From the NCBI RefSeq assembly GCF_009928415.1, contig NZ_JAABNN010000001.1:271017-335016 (forward strand): a DNA stretch of 64,000 nt. The letters are read 5' to 3'. The notes under the pieces were generated by a model. The model ran no database searches, was not told the DNA's origin, and worked only from the letters and a program-made list of their open reading frames with translations. Both the position numbers and the translations under genes were made by a program. This DNA is from Bacillus sp. USDA818B3_A (lineage in GTDB: Bacteria > Bacillota > Bacilli > Bacillales > Cytobacillaceae). Positions within the stretch are counted from its first letter, which is position 1. Each line of letters opens with the position of its first letter. Below, one piece after another: positions 26,584 through 36,041 of this stretch.

Positions 26584-27096
26584 ATGGCATCATCCAGCAG
26601 AGATAAACACAGCAGCAGCAGCAGCAGCAGAAGCAGCAGCGAGCATAAGGAAAAGCGCGAGTACGAGAAAAAGGAGTACAAATCCAGCTCAAAGCACGAT
26701 GATCACGAGAAAAAAAATCGTGAGGCAGAAGTAATGCAGGACGCAGATCAATTCGTTTCTACTGAACAAGAATCCGATGAACTAATCTTCATTAAAGATT
26801 CTTGTAACATTAAGGTACAAACTACTGATACTCAGGCTGCCGTGTCTCTACAAGTTGGGCTTCAGCTTGCAATTGCGATTGTTGTAAGAATTACACTTTT
26901 TGATTCTCCAAAAGGTGAAAGCATTTTACAAGATCTCATGCAGCATTTCGATTCAGTCCAAACCAACAAACAAAAAGTGATCATCAAAAACTCTAAAGAT
27001 GTATGTATTACAACTACTGATACTGACCTTTCTGTCAATATCCAAGCCCTTTTACAAGTTCTTGTATCATTAGTTGTTAAGTTAGACGTTGCTTAA
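26584..27096 (+). CDS. cotX: Spore coat protein X family, Ser/Lys-rich N-terminus
   Basis: 170 residues. The first ~50 residues are low-complexity Ser/Lys/Glu, encoded partly by an in-frame AGC microsatellite (26611-26640). The rest contains two CotX-type repeats, each ending in TTDT plus a hydrophobic strand (VQTTDTQAAVSLQVGLQLAI and ITTTDTDLSVNIQALLQVLV). CotX is part of the outer coat/crust of Bacillus spores. An aaggagtg ribosome binding site precedes it; the second cotX lies 23 bp downstream. Confidence 0.9.
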   Translation: MASSSRDKHSSSSSSRSSSEHKEKREYEKKEYKSSSKHDDHEKKNREAEVMQDADQFVSTEQESDELIFIKDSCNIKVQTTDTQAAVSLQVGLQLAIAIVVRITLFDSPKGESILQDLMQHFDSVQTNKQKVIIKNSKDVCITTTDTDLSVNIQALLQVLVSLVVKLDVA

Positions 27097-27119
27097 TAAA
27101 AAAATAAGAGGTGAAAAGC

Positions 27120-27551
27120 ATGAGTGAAAATAAATGGAGAGCATTAGATCATTGCGACGATAAGTGTAAAGAAAACGACGCGAACGTAACACAGGATGCT
27201 GATCAGTTCGCTTCAACAAAACAGGAATCCTTTGAATGGATTATCGTAGAAAATTCTGAATGTGTCAACGTTCACACAACTGACACACAAGCCGCAGTAT
27301 CATTACAAGCAGCTATTCAAGTGGCAATTGCCATTGTTATCAGCATTACTATCGGGGATACTGAAAAAGGTAATGCAGTAGCACAGGATCTCAAACAATT
27401 CTTCAAATCAAAACAACGCAATACTCAAAAAACAGTTATTTCTGGATGTAAAGATGTTGAAGTAGTAACTACAGATACTCAAGTTACTGTTAATATCCAG
27501 GCTTTACTTCAAGTTTTGGTAGCAGTTGTTGCAAAAATTGATATCTTTTAA
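27120..27551 (+). CDS. cotX: Spore coat protein X family, second copy
   Basis: 143 residues from ATG 27120 (agaggtg upstream). It has the same two CotX repeats as its neighbour (VHTTDTQAAVSLQAAIQVAI and VTTDTQVTVNIQALLQVLV) but a short N-terminus with HCDDKCKE cysteines in place of the Ser-rich tail. A tandem duplicate in the same operon. The Cys may allow disulfide cross-linking in the coat. Confidence 0.9.
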   Translation: MSENKWRALDHCDDKCKENDANVTQDADQFASTKQESFEWIIVENSECVNVHTTDTQAAVSLQAAIQVAIAIVISITIGDTEKGNAVAQDLKQFFKSKQRNTQKTVISGCKDVEVVTTDTQVTVNIQALLQVLVAVVAKIDIF

Positions 27552-27570
27552 TATCAATTAATTTCTGTGC

Positions 27571-27600
27571 AAAAAAAGAGGCTGCCATCAGGCAGCCTCT
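27571..27600 (-). terminator. Terminator between cotX and the LtaS gene
   Basis: Perfect stem agaggctgcc/ggcagcctct. The T-run is on the minus strand, so it serves the LtaS-type gene mainly; the hairpin also follows cotX directly. Confidence 0.88.
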
Positions 27601-27602
27601 AT

Positions 27603-29561
27603 TTATTGATCTGTTGTTTCTTCTTTGTTTGAAGAATTATTATAATCATATTTTGTCCGGTCAACTGGAGTAAAGTTTTTTGGCGTATAGAAACGTAATA
27701 AATCACCATTTACCACTTTATCTGAAAAAGTAAGTTTTTCTTGTACTAATTGTTTATATTTCTTGGCCTCAGTCAATTTGTCCGTTTCTAATTTCAACCC
27801 TGTCGTTGAATCATAATATTTACCATCAACCGAAGTAATTGTTGGGCTTACATAGTCTCCGTTTCGGAATGCTACTAGACTATCATGCTGTTTAGAAAGC
27901 AAATCTGTACCAAACTGTACATAATCTTTTGTATCAATTCCTAACAAGTGCAGCAAAGTTGGAAGAAGGTCTACTTGACCGCCGTACTCATGGTTCACTC
28001 CGCCCTGCATGCCCGGTACACGAACAAATAATGGTACTCTCTGTAACCCGGCACTCTCTACAGGTGTTATTTCCTTCCCAAGAATTTGCTCCATTGCTTT
28101 ATTATGATTTTCTGAGATTCCGTAATGATCACCATACATAATGATGATGGAATTGTCATATAGACCCGATTTCTTTAGGTAATCAAAAAATTGTTTTAAC
28201 GCTTCATCCGCATAACGTGCAGTCTGGAAATATCCATCAACAGACTTATCACCTGTTGTGGCAGGTGCAATCGTCACATCTTTTTGATTCATCGAATACG
28301 GATAGTGATTCGCAACGGTAATAAACTTTGTATAAAATGGCTGCGGCAATGTTTCAAGTAATGATGTGGATTGCTGATAAAATGGTTTATCCATTAATCC
28401 ATATTCAGCTTCTTCGCCTTCATTAATTTGATATGAGTTGGCATCAAAAAATTTGTCGTAGCCAAATGATTTGTAAATTTCATTACGATTCCAGAAGCTT
28501 CCTGAATTACCATGGAATACGGCTGAAGTGTAGCCGTTCTGACCTAAAATAGCCGGTGCAGCTTGGAAGGTGTTTAAGCCTTTTGTAGTAAAGACGGACC
28601 CTTCAGGCAAACCAAACAGTGAATTTTCAAGCATAAATTCTGCATCAGATGTTTTACCTTGTCCTGTTTGATGGAAAAAGTTATCAAAATACATGGTATT
28701 TTGGTCTTTAACCAATGAATTTAAAAACGGTGTAACCTCTTCCCCATTCAACTTATAATTAATCAGGAAGTTTTGCATCGATTCTAAATGTAAATAAATT
28801 ACATTCATTCCTTTTCCTTTACCAAAGTAAGCTTGATTAGGTTCTGCATAATTGGACTTTGTATAGTTAATTACCTCAGTAGTATCATCACTATCAGCCA
28901 TAACCCTCTGCGCTGAAGCATGTGTACTTTTGACTGCATCGTAAATAGTATAATTGTACATCCCTAGATATTTAACAATATAATTTCGATCGAATCCTCT
29001 AGTTAATAATTGTGGACGATCTAATTCTGCCAGCGATAAATTCACACAAGAAACTACTAAAGCTAAAGAGTATAATACAGAAATTTTTCCGCGCTTTAGA
29101 TCTTTCATTTCAATTTTAACAAGACGAAATGCAAGTAAGGCAATTAATAAGATAAAATCAATGAAAAACAGAAAATCAAACGGTCTTAATAAAGAGAACA
29201 CACTACCACTAACGTCCCCGAAATTTTGCGTCTGCGTTAACGTAGGAAGCGTGATAAAGTCGTTAAAGAAACGGTAAAAAAGGACGTTTGCATATAATAG
29301 AAAGGATAATAGAAAATAAAGGACCATCAGGGAAATATATTTTTTTCTTCCTTTAAAAAACATGGAAATTCCTAAAAGGAGGACGGAAGAACCCAATGGG
29401 TTAAAGAATAAGAGAAATTTTTGTAAAGAATTTTCTATTCCTAATTCAAATTGAGTTAATTGGACAAAATAAGTTTTCAACCATAGTAAGAGTACAGACA
29501 AAAAGAAAAAGCCAATATATTTATTGAAAATACTTTGACCCTTGTTCAATAGGTTATTCAT
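27603..29561 (-). CDS. LtaS-type lipoteichoic acid synthase
   Basis: 652 residues: five N-terminal transmembrane helices, then an extracellular sulfatase-fold domain. The metal and nucleophile sites are visible: HLES (Glu260) and GQGKTSDAEF (Thr304), with MYGDHYG later. An AxA signal-peptidase-like site (ASA, 215-217) falls where S. aureus LtaS is cleaved. It polymerises glycerol phosphate from phosphatidylglycerol. Bacillus species have several paralogs, so whether this is the main LtaS or a YfnI/YqgS/YvgJ type is not settled. Confidence 0.93.
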   Translation of the reverse strand: MNNLLNKGQSIFNKYIGFFFLSVLLLWLKTYFVQLTQFELGIENSLQKFLLFFNPLGSSVLLLGISMFFKGRKKYISLMVLYFLLSFLLYANVLFYRFFNDFITLPTLTQTQNFGDVSGSVFSLLRPFDFLFFIDFILLIALLAFRLVKIEMKDLKRGKISVLYSLALVVSCVNLSLAELDRPQLLTRGFDRNYIVKYLGMYNYTIYDAVKSTHASAQRVMADSDDTTEVINYTKSNYAEPNQAYFGKGKGMNVIYLHLESMQNFLINYKLNGEEVTPFLNSLVKDQNTMYFDNFFHQTGQGKTSDAEFMLENSLFGLPEGSVFTTKGLNTFQAAPAILGQNGYTSAVFHGNSGSFWNRNEIYKSFGYDKFFDANSYQINEGEEAEYGLMDKPFYQQSTSLLETLPQPFYTKFITVANHYPYSMNQKDVTIAPATTGDKSVDGYFQTARYADEALKQFFDYLKKSGLYDNSIIIMYGDHYGISENHNKAMEQILGKEITPVESAGLQRVPLFVRVPGMQGGVNHEYGGQVDLLPTLLHLLGIDTKDYVQFGTDLLSKQHDSLVAFRNGDYVSPTITSVDGKYYDSTTGLKLETDKLTEAKKYKQLVQEKLTFSDKVVNGDLLRFYTPKNFTPVDRTKYDYNNSSNKEETTDQ

Positions 29562-29833
29562 TTTTTCATCACCTCATAGAGCAATATTATGCCAAAAAAG
29601 TTTGGACTATTAAATAGAAGATTAAAACCAAATTCACTAACATCTATCATAACAGGTAAATATGAACAATCAATGAACAAATTTTGAAAATGTGGTATTT
29701 TGGCCATTTTTATTGCGTTTTGCTTAATAAAAAGAGAATGAAACTTTAAGGGTGTAGGAAAACTATCTCTGTGCACTTCATGGAAGGAGGCACTATTGTG
29801 AACAACTTTTCTGGTACCTTAAGGAGGGTAACA

Positions 29834-30346
29834 ATGGGCATTTTAAGCGGTAATCCAAAAGAAGAGCCATTACATTATGGCGAAGTATTTGATATTTGGT
29901 CTTCTCAATTAGGTGGAAACAATATGATCGCCGGCTATAAAACGATGCTAAACCACGCTGGTGATGATGATTTAAAAAAGATACTTACCGAAGCAATTGA
30001 ACTAGGCGAACAGCAAAAGAAGCAAATTGAGGAAATCTTAAAGGAAAATGGCGTCGGCCTTCCTCCTGCCATGCCAGATCCTCCAGAAGCTTGCTTAGAA
30101 GATATTCCTATTGGCGCCAGGATTCCTGACCCTGCCATTGCTGCTACGCTTGCAGTAGATACTGCCGCAGGATTAGTTGCTTGCAGTACAGTAATCGGAA
30201 TGTCCATCAGGGAAGATGTGGCAATGATGTATGGTCAATTCCATACACAAAAAGCAGCACTTGGTGCAAAAATTTTACGGTTAAATAAGGAAAAGGGCTG
30301 GCTGATCCCACCTCCACTTCATCTTAATAAACATCACGACTGCTAG
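29834..30346 (+). CDS. DUF3231 family protein
   Basis: 170 residues, MGILSGNPKEEPLHYGEVFDIWSS..., the usual DUF3231 start. It is a helical, ferritin-like protein seen in spore formers and related to coat-associated CotF-like proteins. ATG 29834 has a strong aaggaggg 5 bases upstream. An in-frame GTG at 29796 also has a good site (gaaggaggc), so a 13-residue N-terminal extension is possible. It is followed by a small hydrophilic gene. Confidence 0.85.
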   Translation: MGILSGNPKEEPLHYGEVFDIWSSQLGGNNMIAGYKTMLNHAGDDDLKKILTEAIELGEQQKKQIEEILKENGVGLPPAMPDPPEACLEDIPIGARIPDPAIAATLAVDTAAGLVACSTVIGMSIREDVAMMYGQFHTQKAALGAKILRLNKEKGWLIPPPLHLNKHHDC

Positions 30347-30385
30347 TATTTCTGGGATGTTTTTCCTTATCAGGAGGTGAATAAT

Positions 30386-30553
30386 GTGGCTAACCCAAAT
30401 AATAAGAATCAAAATACAACCAACAGCCCCGAAGGATCTGGCTCTGAATATCATCGCGAGCACGCAGGCAATGTCCCGGACTATGGCGGCAATAGTATGG
30501 AACAAATCGCTAGAGAAGAATTAGAAAATGAGACAAACAATACAAATATGTAA
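30386..30553 (+). CDS. Small hydrophilic protein, probably sporulation-related
   Basis: 55 residues from GTG 30386: MANPNNKNQNTTNSPEGS..., ending EELENETNNTNM. Perfect aggaggtga (30372-30380) 5 bases before the GTG; a terminator follows the stop by about 10 bases. Asn/Glu/Ser-rich, no Cys, no hydrophobic segment: a composition like small spore proteins. I do not recognise the family. It is 39 bp downstream of the DUF3231 gene and probably cotranscribed. Confidence 0.65.
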   Translation: MANPNNKNQNTTNSPEGSGSEYHREHAGNVPDYGGNSMEQIAREELENETNNTNM

Positions 30554-30561
30554 TGTAAATT

Positions 30562-30588
30562 AAACGCCCTTAGTGGCGTTTATTTTTT
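30562..30588 (+). terminator. Terminator of the DUF3231-small protein unit
   Basis: Stem aaacgcc/ggcgttt followed by a T-rich run. Confidence 0.8.
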
Positions 30589-30632
30589 ATTGCCCATTTG
30601 TTTTGCAAAAATTAAAAAGCCTAATAATAAGC

Positions 30633-30662
30633 CAAAAAAACCAGCCGATGACAGCCGGTTTT
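30633..30662 (-). terminator. Terminator of the MATE-like gene
   Basis: On the minus strand aaaaccggc pairs with gctggtttt (one G-T) followed by T-run. Confidence 0.65.
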
Positions 30663-30672
30663 CTCCGTTAAA

Positions 30673-32007
30673 TTATTTGTTAACGTTAACATTTTTTTCT
30701 TTTAAATTAATATTTTGTCTGTGCGAAACCACTAGGAATATGGCAAGCAATCCGATCAATTCACCAGCAGACGCTGCAATTGCCCCTGCTTTCCCATTTA
30801 ATTCAGGATATAGATAAACCAGTGGTATGATGAAAAGTACTACACCAATCATGTTGTAAATTTGAGGTTTTAAGAGTGTTTTCGTGCTTTTTTGGAGCAT
30901 GAGAATACCGCCAAAATAATCTACCCATGGAAAGACAGCGGTTTTAATTAAGCAGATTTTAAGTACTTCGAGGCTTTCATAAGCGAGTCTTGTTTCTGCC
31001 CCCATCACTTTACTCATAAACCAAGGCCCTGCGGAGGTGAAACAAAGGGCACCAAGGAATAAAGATGGCACAATGCTAAAAACTATGACGCACTTAATCA
31101 CAGCTGGTTTGTTATGTTTGTAAAACTGCAAGACAACTTGATGGGTGTACATAAAAAAACTAAGTACAAGATTTGTGATACTAAAGGCTAAGGCAAATGA
31201 AGCAATTCCAAGGTGTACATCGTCAATCATGCCAAGAAACGAATAGATAATTGGAATTAAGACGGTCTGAAAAGACATGTAAAAAACCAAAGGAAAATAG
31301 AATGAGCTTATTTCCTTTTGCCCTAATGGTTTGTCAGCATTGCTGTTTCTGTTAACAATGGTTTGTCCGCGCCAAACACTGACCAAACATTCAATCGCCA
31401 TTCCAGTTAAAAAAATGACAGCCCCCGCGACACTTGTATTGGCAAGGTCAAAATGAAGAAGGCAAATGGCTAGACCAAACATACCAACAAGTCTCATGAC
31501 CACGCCTAGGCTCACCCATTTTGTTTCAAATTGGTTAATAATTATTCCTTGATACAGGCCCCGAAGCCCAGAGAAGAGGATAACCGCTGCAAGGACAAGA
31601 AAGGTTATCTTCAAGGAAGAAAGTGATTTCGCATCGGCATTAAACCCATAAATAAACACCCAATCCCCAAGCTTTGTAAAACCAATCAAGGCACATAAAA
31701 GGGATACAAATAAAGAGATTTTCACAAAGAAGGCAGCAATATTTAAAAAGGATTGACGCCCCTTCGCTAATGCAGAAGTCGTTTGTCTGAAAACAATCGC
31801 GGGTCTTTCCAAAATACTGAAAAGGGATAAGCAAACCGCATAATTGGCAATGATGACTTCCGCATGATCCGCCCTGCTCAATGTCCCATTAATAATGACA
31901 TGGGACACAGATGTTAGGCTGGCGGATATGGCTAATGGTATAAAGAAGATCAAAATTTTCGTAAAGCCATAATCCTTTGCTGAATTTTCCGATTTTGTTC
32001 CCTCCAA
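30673..32007 (-). CDS. MATE/MOP-superfamily membrane transporter
   Basis: 444 residues and about 12 hydrophobic segments. There is a repeated two-half layout with PLAISASLTSVSHVIINGTLSR near the N-terminus and YFPLVFYMSFQTVLIPIIYSFLG at the start of the second half. It is annotated in related genomes as a multi-antimicrobial extrusion type protein, and some lipid flippases share the fold. Substrate unknown. Start is TTG 32007, 7 bases after aaggaaag. It has no partner genes. Confidence 0.75.
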   Translation of the reverse strand: MEGTKSENSAKDYGFTKILIFFIPLAISASLTSVSHVIINGTLSRADHAEVIIANYAVCLSLFSILERPAIVFRQTTSALAKGRQSFLNIAAFFVKISLFVSLLCALIGFTKLGDWVFIYGFNADAKSLSSLKITFLVLAAVILFSGLRGLYQGIIINQFETKWVSLGVVMRLVGMFGLAICLLHFDLANTSVAGAVIFLTGMAIECLVSVWRGQTIVNRNSNADKPLGQKEISSFYFPLVFYMSFQTVLIPIIYSFLGMIDDVHLGIASFALAFSITNLVLSFFMYTHQVVLQFYKHNKPAVIKCVIVFSIVPSLFLGALCFTSAGPWFMSKVMGAETRLAYESLEVLKICLIKTAVFPWVDYFGGILMLQKSTKTLLKPQIYNMIGVVLFIIPLVYLYPELNGKAGAIAASAGELIGLLAIFLVVSHRQNINLKEKNVNVNK

Positions 32008-32068
32008 TCTCTAGCTTTCCTTATTTTTTTAGATATTTATGTCTACCACGCTTTACGCCTAGATATGC

Positions 32069-32788
32069 TTATTCAATCATTTTTGCTAAGAGGAGATAAA
32101 TGCGTTCGGGCCTTCCTACTGTTCCATAGGACAAATCAGCCTCAATTTTTCCAATTGACACTAGATGTTCAAGGTACCTTCTAGCGGTCGTTCGACTCAC
32201 CCCCACCTCTTTAGCTACACTTTCTGCTGTAAGGCCGGTTTTCACTTTCCCGAGGACTTCAATTACTTTTTCAAGAGTTAAGGGGTCTATCCCCTTAGGA
32301 AGGTAAGCCCTTTCATCTGTGATGCTATCAATCTCTTTCCATAACAGTTTGTCTACCTCCTGCTGTGAAACAGGGGAATTTTCCTTACTTAGTTTAAGCA
32401 GTTTAGTATAGTACTCCTGATATCTTTGTAATGTCTGTTTAAAACGTTCAAAAAAAACAGGTTTTATAATGTAATCAAATACACCTAATCGGATCGCCGA
32501 TTGGACCATATCAATCTCTTTGGCAGCGGTAATCATTATACAATCGACATGTTTGGTTTGAAACTTCGTCTCTTTTAATAACTCTAATCCGTTCATGTCG
32601 GGAAAATAAACATCCAGGAGAATTAAATCTGGCTGTAAAACTTCAATTAATGTTTTTGCCTCTACATAGCTTGCGGCAATGCCAACGGGCTGAAAGCCAT
32701 CAATGAGGTCAAGAAATCGTTTCTGTATCTCTGCAATTCTTAAATCATCTTCAACTATTAATACTTCGATATCTTGGTTCCCCTTCAT
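32069..32788 (-). CDS. CitT/DcuR-type response regulator
   Basis: 239 residues. The N-terminal receiver domain has acidic pocket VEDD, phosphoacceptor in LLDVYFPDMNG, and conserved Lys in IIKPVF. The C-terminus has the CitT-type helix-turn-helix (GLTAESVAKEVGVSRTTARRYLEHL, then GTVGRPERIYLL). The start lies within the upstream kinase gene (38-bp overlap) with aggagg 7 bases before. It most likely activates the tctCBA operon upstream in response to tricarboxylates. Confidence 0.93.
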   Translation of the reverse strand: MKGNQDIEVLIVEDDLRIAEIQKRFLDLIDGFQPVGIAASYVEAKTLIEVLQPDLILLDVYFPDMNGLELLKETKFQTKHVDCIMITAAKEIDMVQSAIRLGVFDYIIKPVFFERFKQTLQRYQEYYTKLLKLSKENSPVSQQEVDKLLWKEIDSITDERAYLPKGIDPLTLEKVIEVLGKVKTGLTAESVAKEVGVSRTTARRYLEHLVSIGKIEADLSYGTVGRPERIYLLLAKMIE

Positions 32789-34376
32789 TTAACATCCTCC
32801 TGCTCTTTGGTATTGCTACCGTGAAAATCGTACCTTCTCCTTTAGTTGATGAAAATGTCAGATAACCGTCTAGGTCATTGATTGCTTTTTCTGCCAAACT
32901 AAGACCAATACCTGAATTACTGTTTGTCTTTTTGGTTGAAAATCCAGGTTTGAGTATTTGATTTTGAATCTTGGCATCCATCCCGATCCCATTATCCTCC
33001 ACTTCAATTATCAAATCTTTACCTAGATCGGTTAAGAAAAGCGATACCGTTTTTTCTTCGTTTCCGCTTTCCCTAACAGCCTCAAAGGCATTATTGACCA
33101 AATTACCTATAATCGTCACTAACATGTCTCTGCTAATTTCAACTGGAACATCCTTAAAGCTACTGCCACGATCTATAGTAAGATCAATTTTCAATTCGCT
33201 CGCAAGGCTTACTTTCCCTAAAATGAAGCCTGCAATTATTGGATCAGGTATTTCTTTCATTAAAAATTGGATGAAACCTTGGGCTACATCTACTTCCTTT
33301 GCAATAAAATCTATCGCTTCTTTATATGAACCAAGTTGAATGAGTCCAAGCAGTGTATAGAGCCTATTCGAATACTCATGGGTTTGTGCACGCAGCCCTT
33401 CGGCATACGCTTTAATATGAGATAGTTCCTTTAATAGATTAGTAAGCTCTGACTTATTCCGAAAGCTTGCTACCGCCCCAATTACCTCCTGCCTTTTATC
33501 AATGATAGGTATCCGGTTGGCCAAATAAACATCCCCGTTAATCAGAATTTCCTGATCGTATTCTGCCCGGCCGGACCTAACTACATCATAAAGTTTTGTA
33601 TTTTCAAGAACGTTTTCTATCCTTTTCCCTCTTAATAGAATATCATTCGGTACACCTAAAATAGCATGTGCTGTTTCATTTACTACCGTAATTCTCCCAT
33701 CAGTATCAATAGCAATAATTCCCTCATGAATGGACTCGAGTATCGCATGCTTTTCCTGGTACATCCAGGCAATTTCACTTGGTTCCAATCCCAAAAGAAC
33801 CCTTTTGATATTAAATGAGATCAATAAAGCGGCAATTAGGCTGCCTGCCAAGATGATTAAGGTTGCTGCAAAGATTTTTTGCTGTAATTGGGAAACTTCT
33901 TTGTGAATTTCTGTTTGAAGGTAACCGACGGAAACAACCCCAATCACTTTTGATCCACTAATGATGGGTGCTTTCCCTCTTAGTGAAGGACCTAGTGTTC
34001 CCGTCGATTCTGTAATGACTGATTCGCCTATAAAGACACGGCCATTATCACCTCCAACCATTTTTTGGCCTATCCTGTTTGGATTGGGATGAGAGTAACG
34101 GATTTCGTCCCGATTACCCACTACAATAAATTCGGCACCAACCTGCTTTCTTATTTTTTCAACTATTGGCTGGATGATCGTAGAGGGATGATCCGTAAGA
34201 AAAGCAGCTTGAATATCCGGCATATTCGCAATGGTTTGAGCAACGGACAATGCTTTTGTGCCAATCTCGTGCTTAAGATTGGTTTCCATAATATGTTTAA
34301 ATGTAAATTCAATGATGGACCCCATAACAATAATTAATATAGAGATTCCAAGCATCAGCTTTGTATGTAAACGCAC
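32751..34376 (-). CDS. CitS/DcuS-type sensor histidine kinase
   Basis: 541 residues from GTG 34376 (gaggtg upstream). Order: TM helix, periplasmic single-Cache sensor (KIRKQVGAEFIVVGN..IRYSHPNP..GTLGPSLRGKAPI), TM helix near 170-190, PAS domain, SpoOB-type dimerisation helix with the phosphorylated His in AQTHEYSNRLYTLLGLIQLG, and a GHKL ATPase (NLVNNAFEAV, DNGIGMD, GIGLSLAEKA). Extracytoplasmic sensing of citrate-like or C4 acids is inferred from family and from the tctCBA neighbours. Confidence 0.94.
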   Translation of the reverse strand: MRLHTKLMLGISILIIVMGSIIEFTFKHIMETNLKHEIGTKALSVAQTIANMPDIQAAFLTDHPSTIIQPIVEKIRKQVGAEFIVVGNRDEIRYSHPNPNRIGQKMVGGDNGRVFIGESVITESTGTLGPSLRGKAPIISGSKVIGVVSVGYLQTEIHKEVSQLQQKIFAATLIILAGSLIAALLISFNIKRVLLGLEPSEIAWMYQEKHAILESIHEGIIAIDTDGRITVVNETAHAILGVPNDILLRGKRIENVLENTKLYDVVRSGRAEYDQEILINGDVYLANRIPIIDKRQEVIGAVASFRNKSELTNLLKELSHIKAYAEGLRAQTHEYSNRLYTLLGLIQLGSYKEAIDFIAKEVDVAQGFIQFLMKEIPDPIIAGFILGKVSLASELKIDLTIDRGSSFKDVPVEISRDMLVTIIGNLVNNAFEAVRESGNEEKTVSLFLTDLGKDLIIEVEDNGIGMDAKIQNQILKPGFSTKKTNSNSGIGLSLAEKAINDLDGYLTFSSTKGEGTIFTVAIPKSRRMLNEGEPRYRSINS

Positions 34377-34402
34377 GCAAACACCTCTATTTCCATTATA
34401 TT

Positions 34403-34430
34403 AAAAAAACTCCTTATTAAAAGGAGTTTT
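34403..34430 (-). terminator. Terminator between tctA and the kinase gene
   Basis: Stem aaaactcctt/aaggagtttt followed by T-run on the minus strand. It would uncouple the transporter operon from the two-component genes or leave only partial read-through. Confidence 0.8.
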
Positions 34431-34447
34431 GGAACTATTTTAAAAAT

Positions 34448-35974
34448 TCAACCTTCCACATTAATAATTACATCCTTCCCTCTTCTTTTCATCATAAACG
34501 GAATGACCAGCCATAGGGCTGTAATTAAGAGAAAGAGTAATGATATTGGACGGGTAAAGAAGACGCCGTAATCACCATTTGAAATGGTTAAGGCCCTTCG
34601 CAAATTATTTTCTACCATCGGTCCTAATACAAGACCAAGAACTAACGGAGCGATCGGATAATCGTTCTTACTGAGGAAATATCCCAAAACCCCACATGCC
34701 AATAAAAGCAAAAGATCATTGGTTGACACCTGTACTGCATAAACACCAAATATCGAAACAGCAATAATCAGCGGGATCAAATATTTTTTCGGAGTTTGGA
34801 TGATTTTTGCAAATACTTTTACAAGCGGCAGGTTCAGTATTAACAGCATGATGTTTCCGATAAACATACTTGCAATCAGTCCCCAGGCTACTTGCGGGTG
34901 GTCTTCAAATAATAGAGGGCCCGGCTGGACGTTATACATCATCAATGCTCCCATCAAAATGGCTGTTGTTCCAGAACCAGGGATCCCCAATGTTAAAAGT
35001 GGAATCATCGCACCACCAGAGGCAGCATTATTTGCCGATTCCGGTGCGGCTACCCCGGCAATGGTTCCCGTTCCAAATTTGGAAGGATGTTTAGAGATTC
35101 TTTTCTCTAATAAATACGAAAAGAAAGAAGCCAGTGTTGCCCCTGCACCTGGTAAAATACCAACGAAGAATCCCAAAATGGAACCGCGGGCAATCGGTCC
35201 TGCTGACTCCTTAAACTCTTCTTTGGATGGCAGCAAGTTATTTATTCTAGCAATCTCGCCTTCTTCTTCTTCTTTTTCCAAAATCGTCTTGAATACCTCA
35301 CCAAGTGCAAACAAACCGACTGCTATTGTTAAAAATTCAATTCCTTGGTAGAGCCATGGCGTATCAAAGGTAAACCGCGCAATACCAGAAACTGAATCAA
35401 TTCCTATGGTTCCTACCAATAAGCCGCATACGGTCATTATTAATGCCTTTGTTACAGATTTTCCTGCAAGTCCGCTGACAGCACCTAATCCCAACAGCAT
35501 TAATGAAAAGTATTCGGCAGGACCAAATTTTAGCGCAACGTTTGACAACGGTTTGGCCAGCCCAATCAAAGCAACTAAAGTAACAATCCCTGCCACAAAA
35601 GAACCGATTGCAGCAATCGATAATGCACTGCCTGCCCTTCCTTTTTTGGCCATTTGATAGCCATCTAGTGTCGTGACCACCGAGGAGGATTCGCCAGGTG
35701 TATTTAATAGAATCGAAGTGGTTGACCCGCCATACATAGCCCCGTAGTAGACCCCAGCTAAAAGGATGATCGCACTAGTGGCTGCCTGTTCCGGCGGCAG
35801 GTTCCCAGTGATGGATGCTGTAACGGGAATGAGCAGCGCAACCCCGCTCATAGGGCCAATACCTGGAAGTACACCTACAGCGGTTCCAATTAACACACCC
35901 ACAAAAGCGAAGAGAATATTATACCAAACAAGTGCGGTTGCAAATCCTTGCAATAAATAATCGAGTGTACTCAT
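34448..35974 (-). CDS. tctA: TctA, large membrane subunit of the tripartite tricarboxylate transporter
   Basis: 508 residues with the TctA signatures GVLIGTAVGVLPGIGPMSGVALLIP and YGGSTTSILLNTPGE, then ESANNAASGGAMIPLLTLGIPGSG, the two symmetric loop regions of the family. It forms the transport channel for citrate-like or other carboxylates with TctB and TctC. Aaaggggt upstream of ATG. Confidence 0.95.
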   Translation of the reverse strand: MSTLDYLLQGFATALVWYNILFAFVGVLIGTAVGVLPGIGPMSGVALLIPVTASITGNLPPEQAATSAIILLAGVYYGAMYGGSTTSILLNTPGESSSVVTTLDGYQMAKKGRAGSALSIAAIGSFVAGIVTLVALIGLAKPLSNVALKFGPAEYFSLMLLGLGAVSGLAGKSVTKALIMTVCGLLVGTIGIDSVSGIARFTFDTPWLYQGIEFLTIAVGLFALGEVFKTILEKEEEEGEIARINNLLPSKEEFKESAGPIARGSILGFFVGILPGAGATLASFFSYLLEKRISKHPSKFGTGTIAGVAAPESANNAASGGAMIPLLTLGIPGSGTTAILMGALMMYNVQPGPLLFEDHPQVAWGLIASMFIGNIMLLILNLPLVKVFAKIIQTPKKYLIPLIIAVSIFGVYAVQVSTNDLLLLLACGVLGYFLSKNDYPIAPLVLGLVLGPMVENNLRRALTISNGDYGVFFTRPISLLFLLITALWLVIPFMMKRRGKDVIINVEG

Positions 35975-36041
35975 TATTTGGACCCCTTTCTATCATTTTT
36001 TTTAACTTTATTGCCTTTAACCTAACAAAACGTTTGAAAAT

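Noticed and set aside
29771..29833. Upstream start for the DUF3231 gene
   Set aside because: The ATG at 29771 has no ribosome binding site and the family begins MGILSGNPKEEP. A GTG at 29796 remains possible and is noted in that entry.
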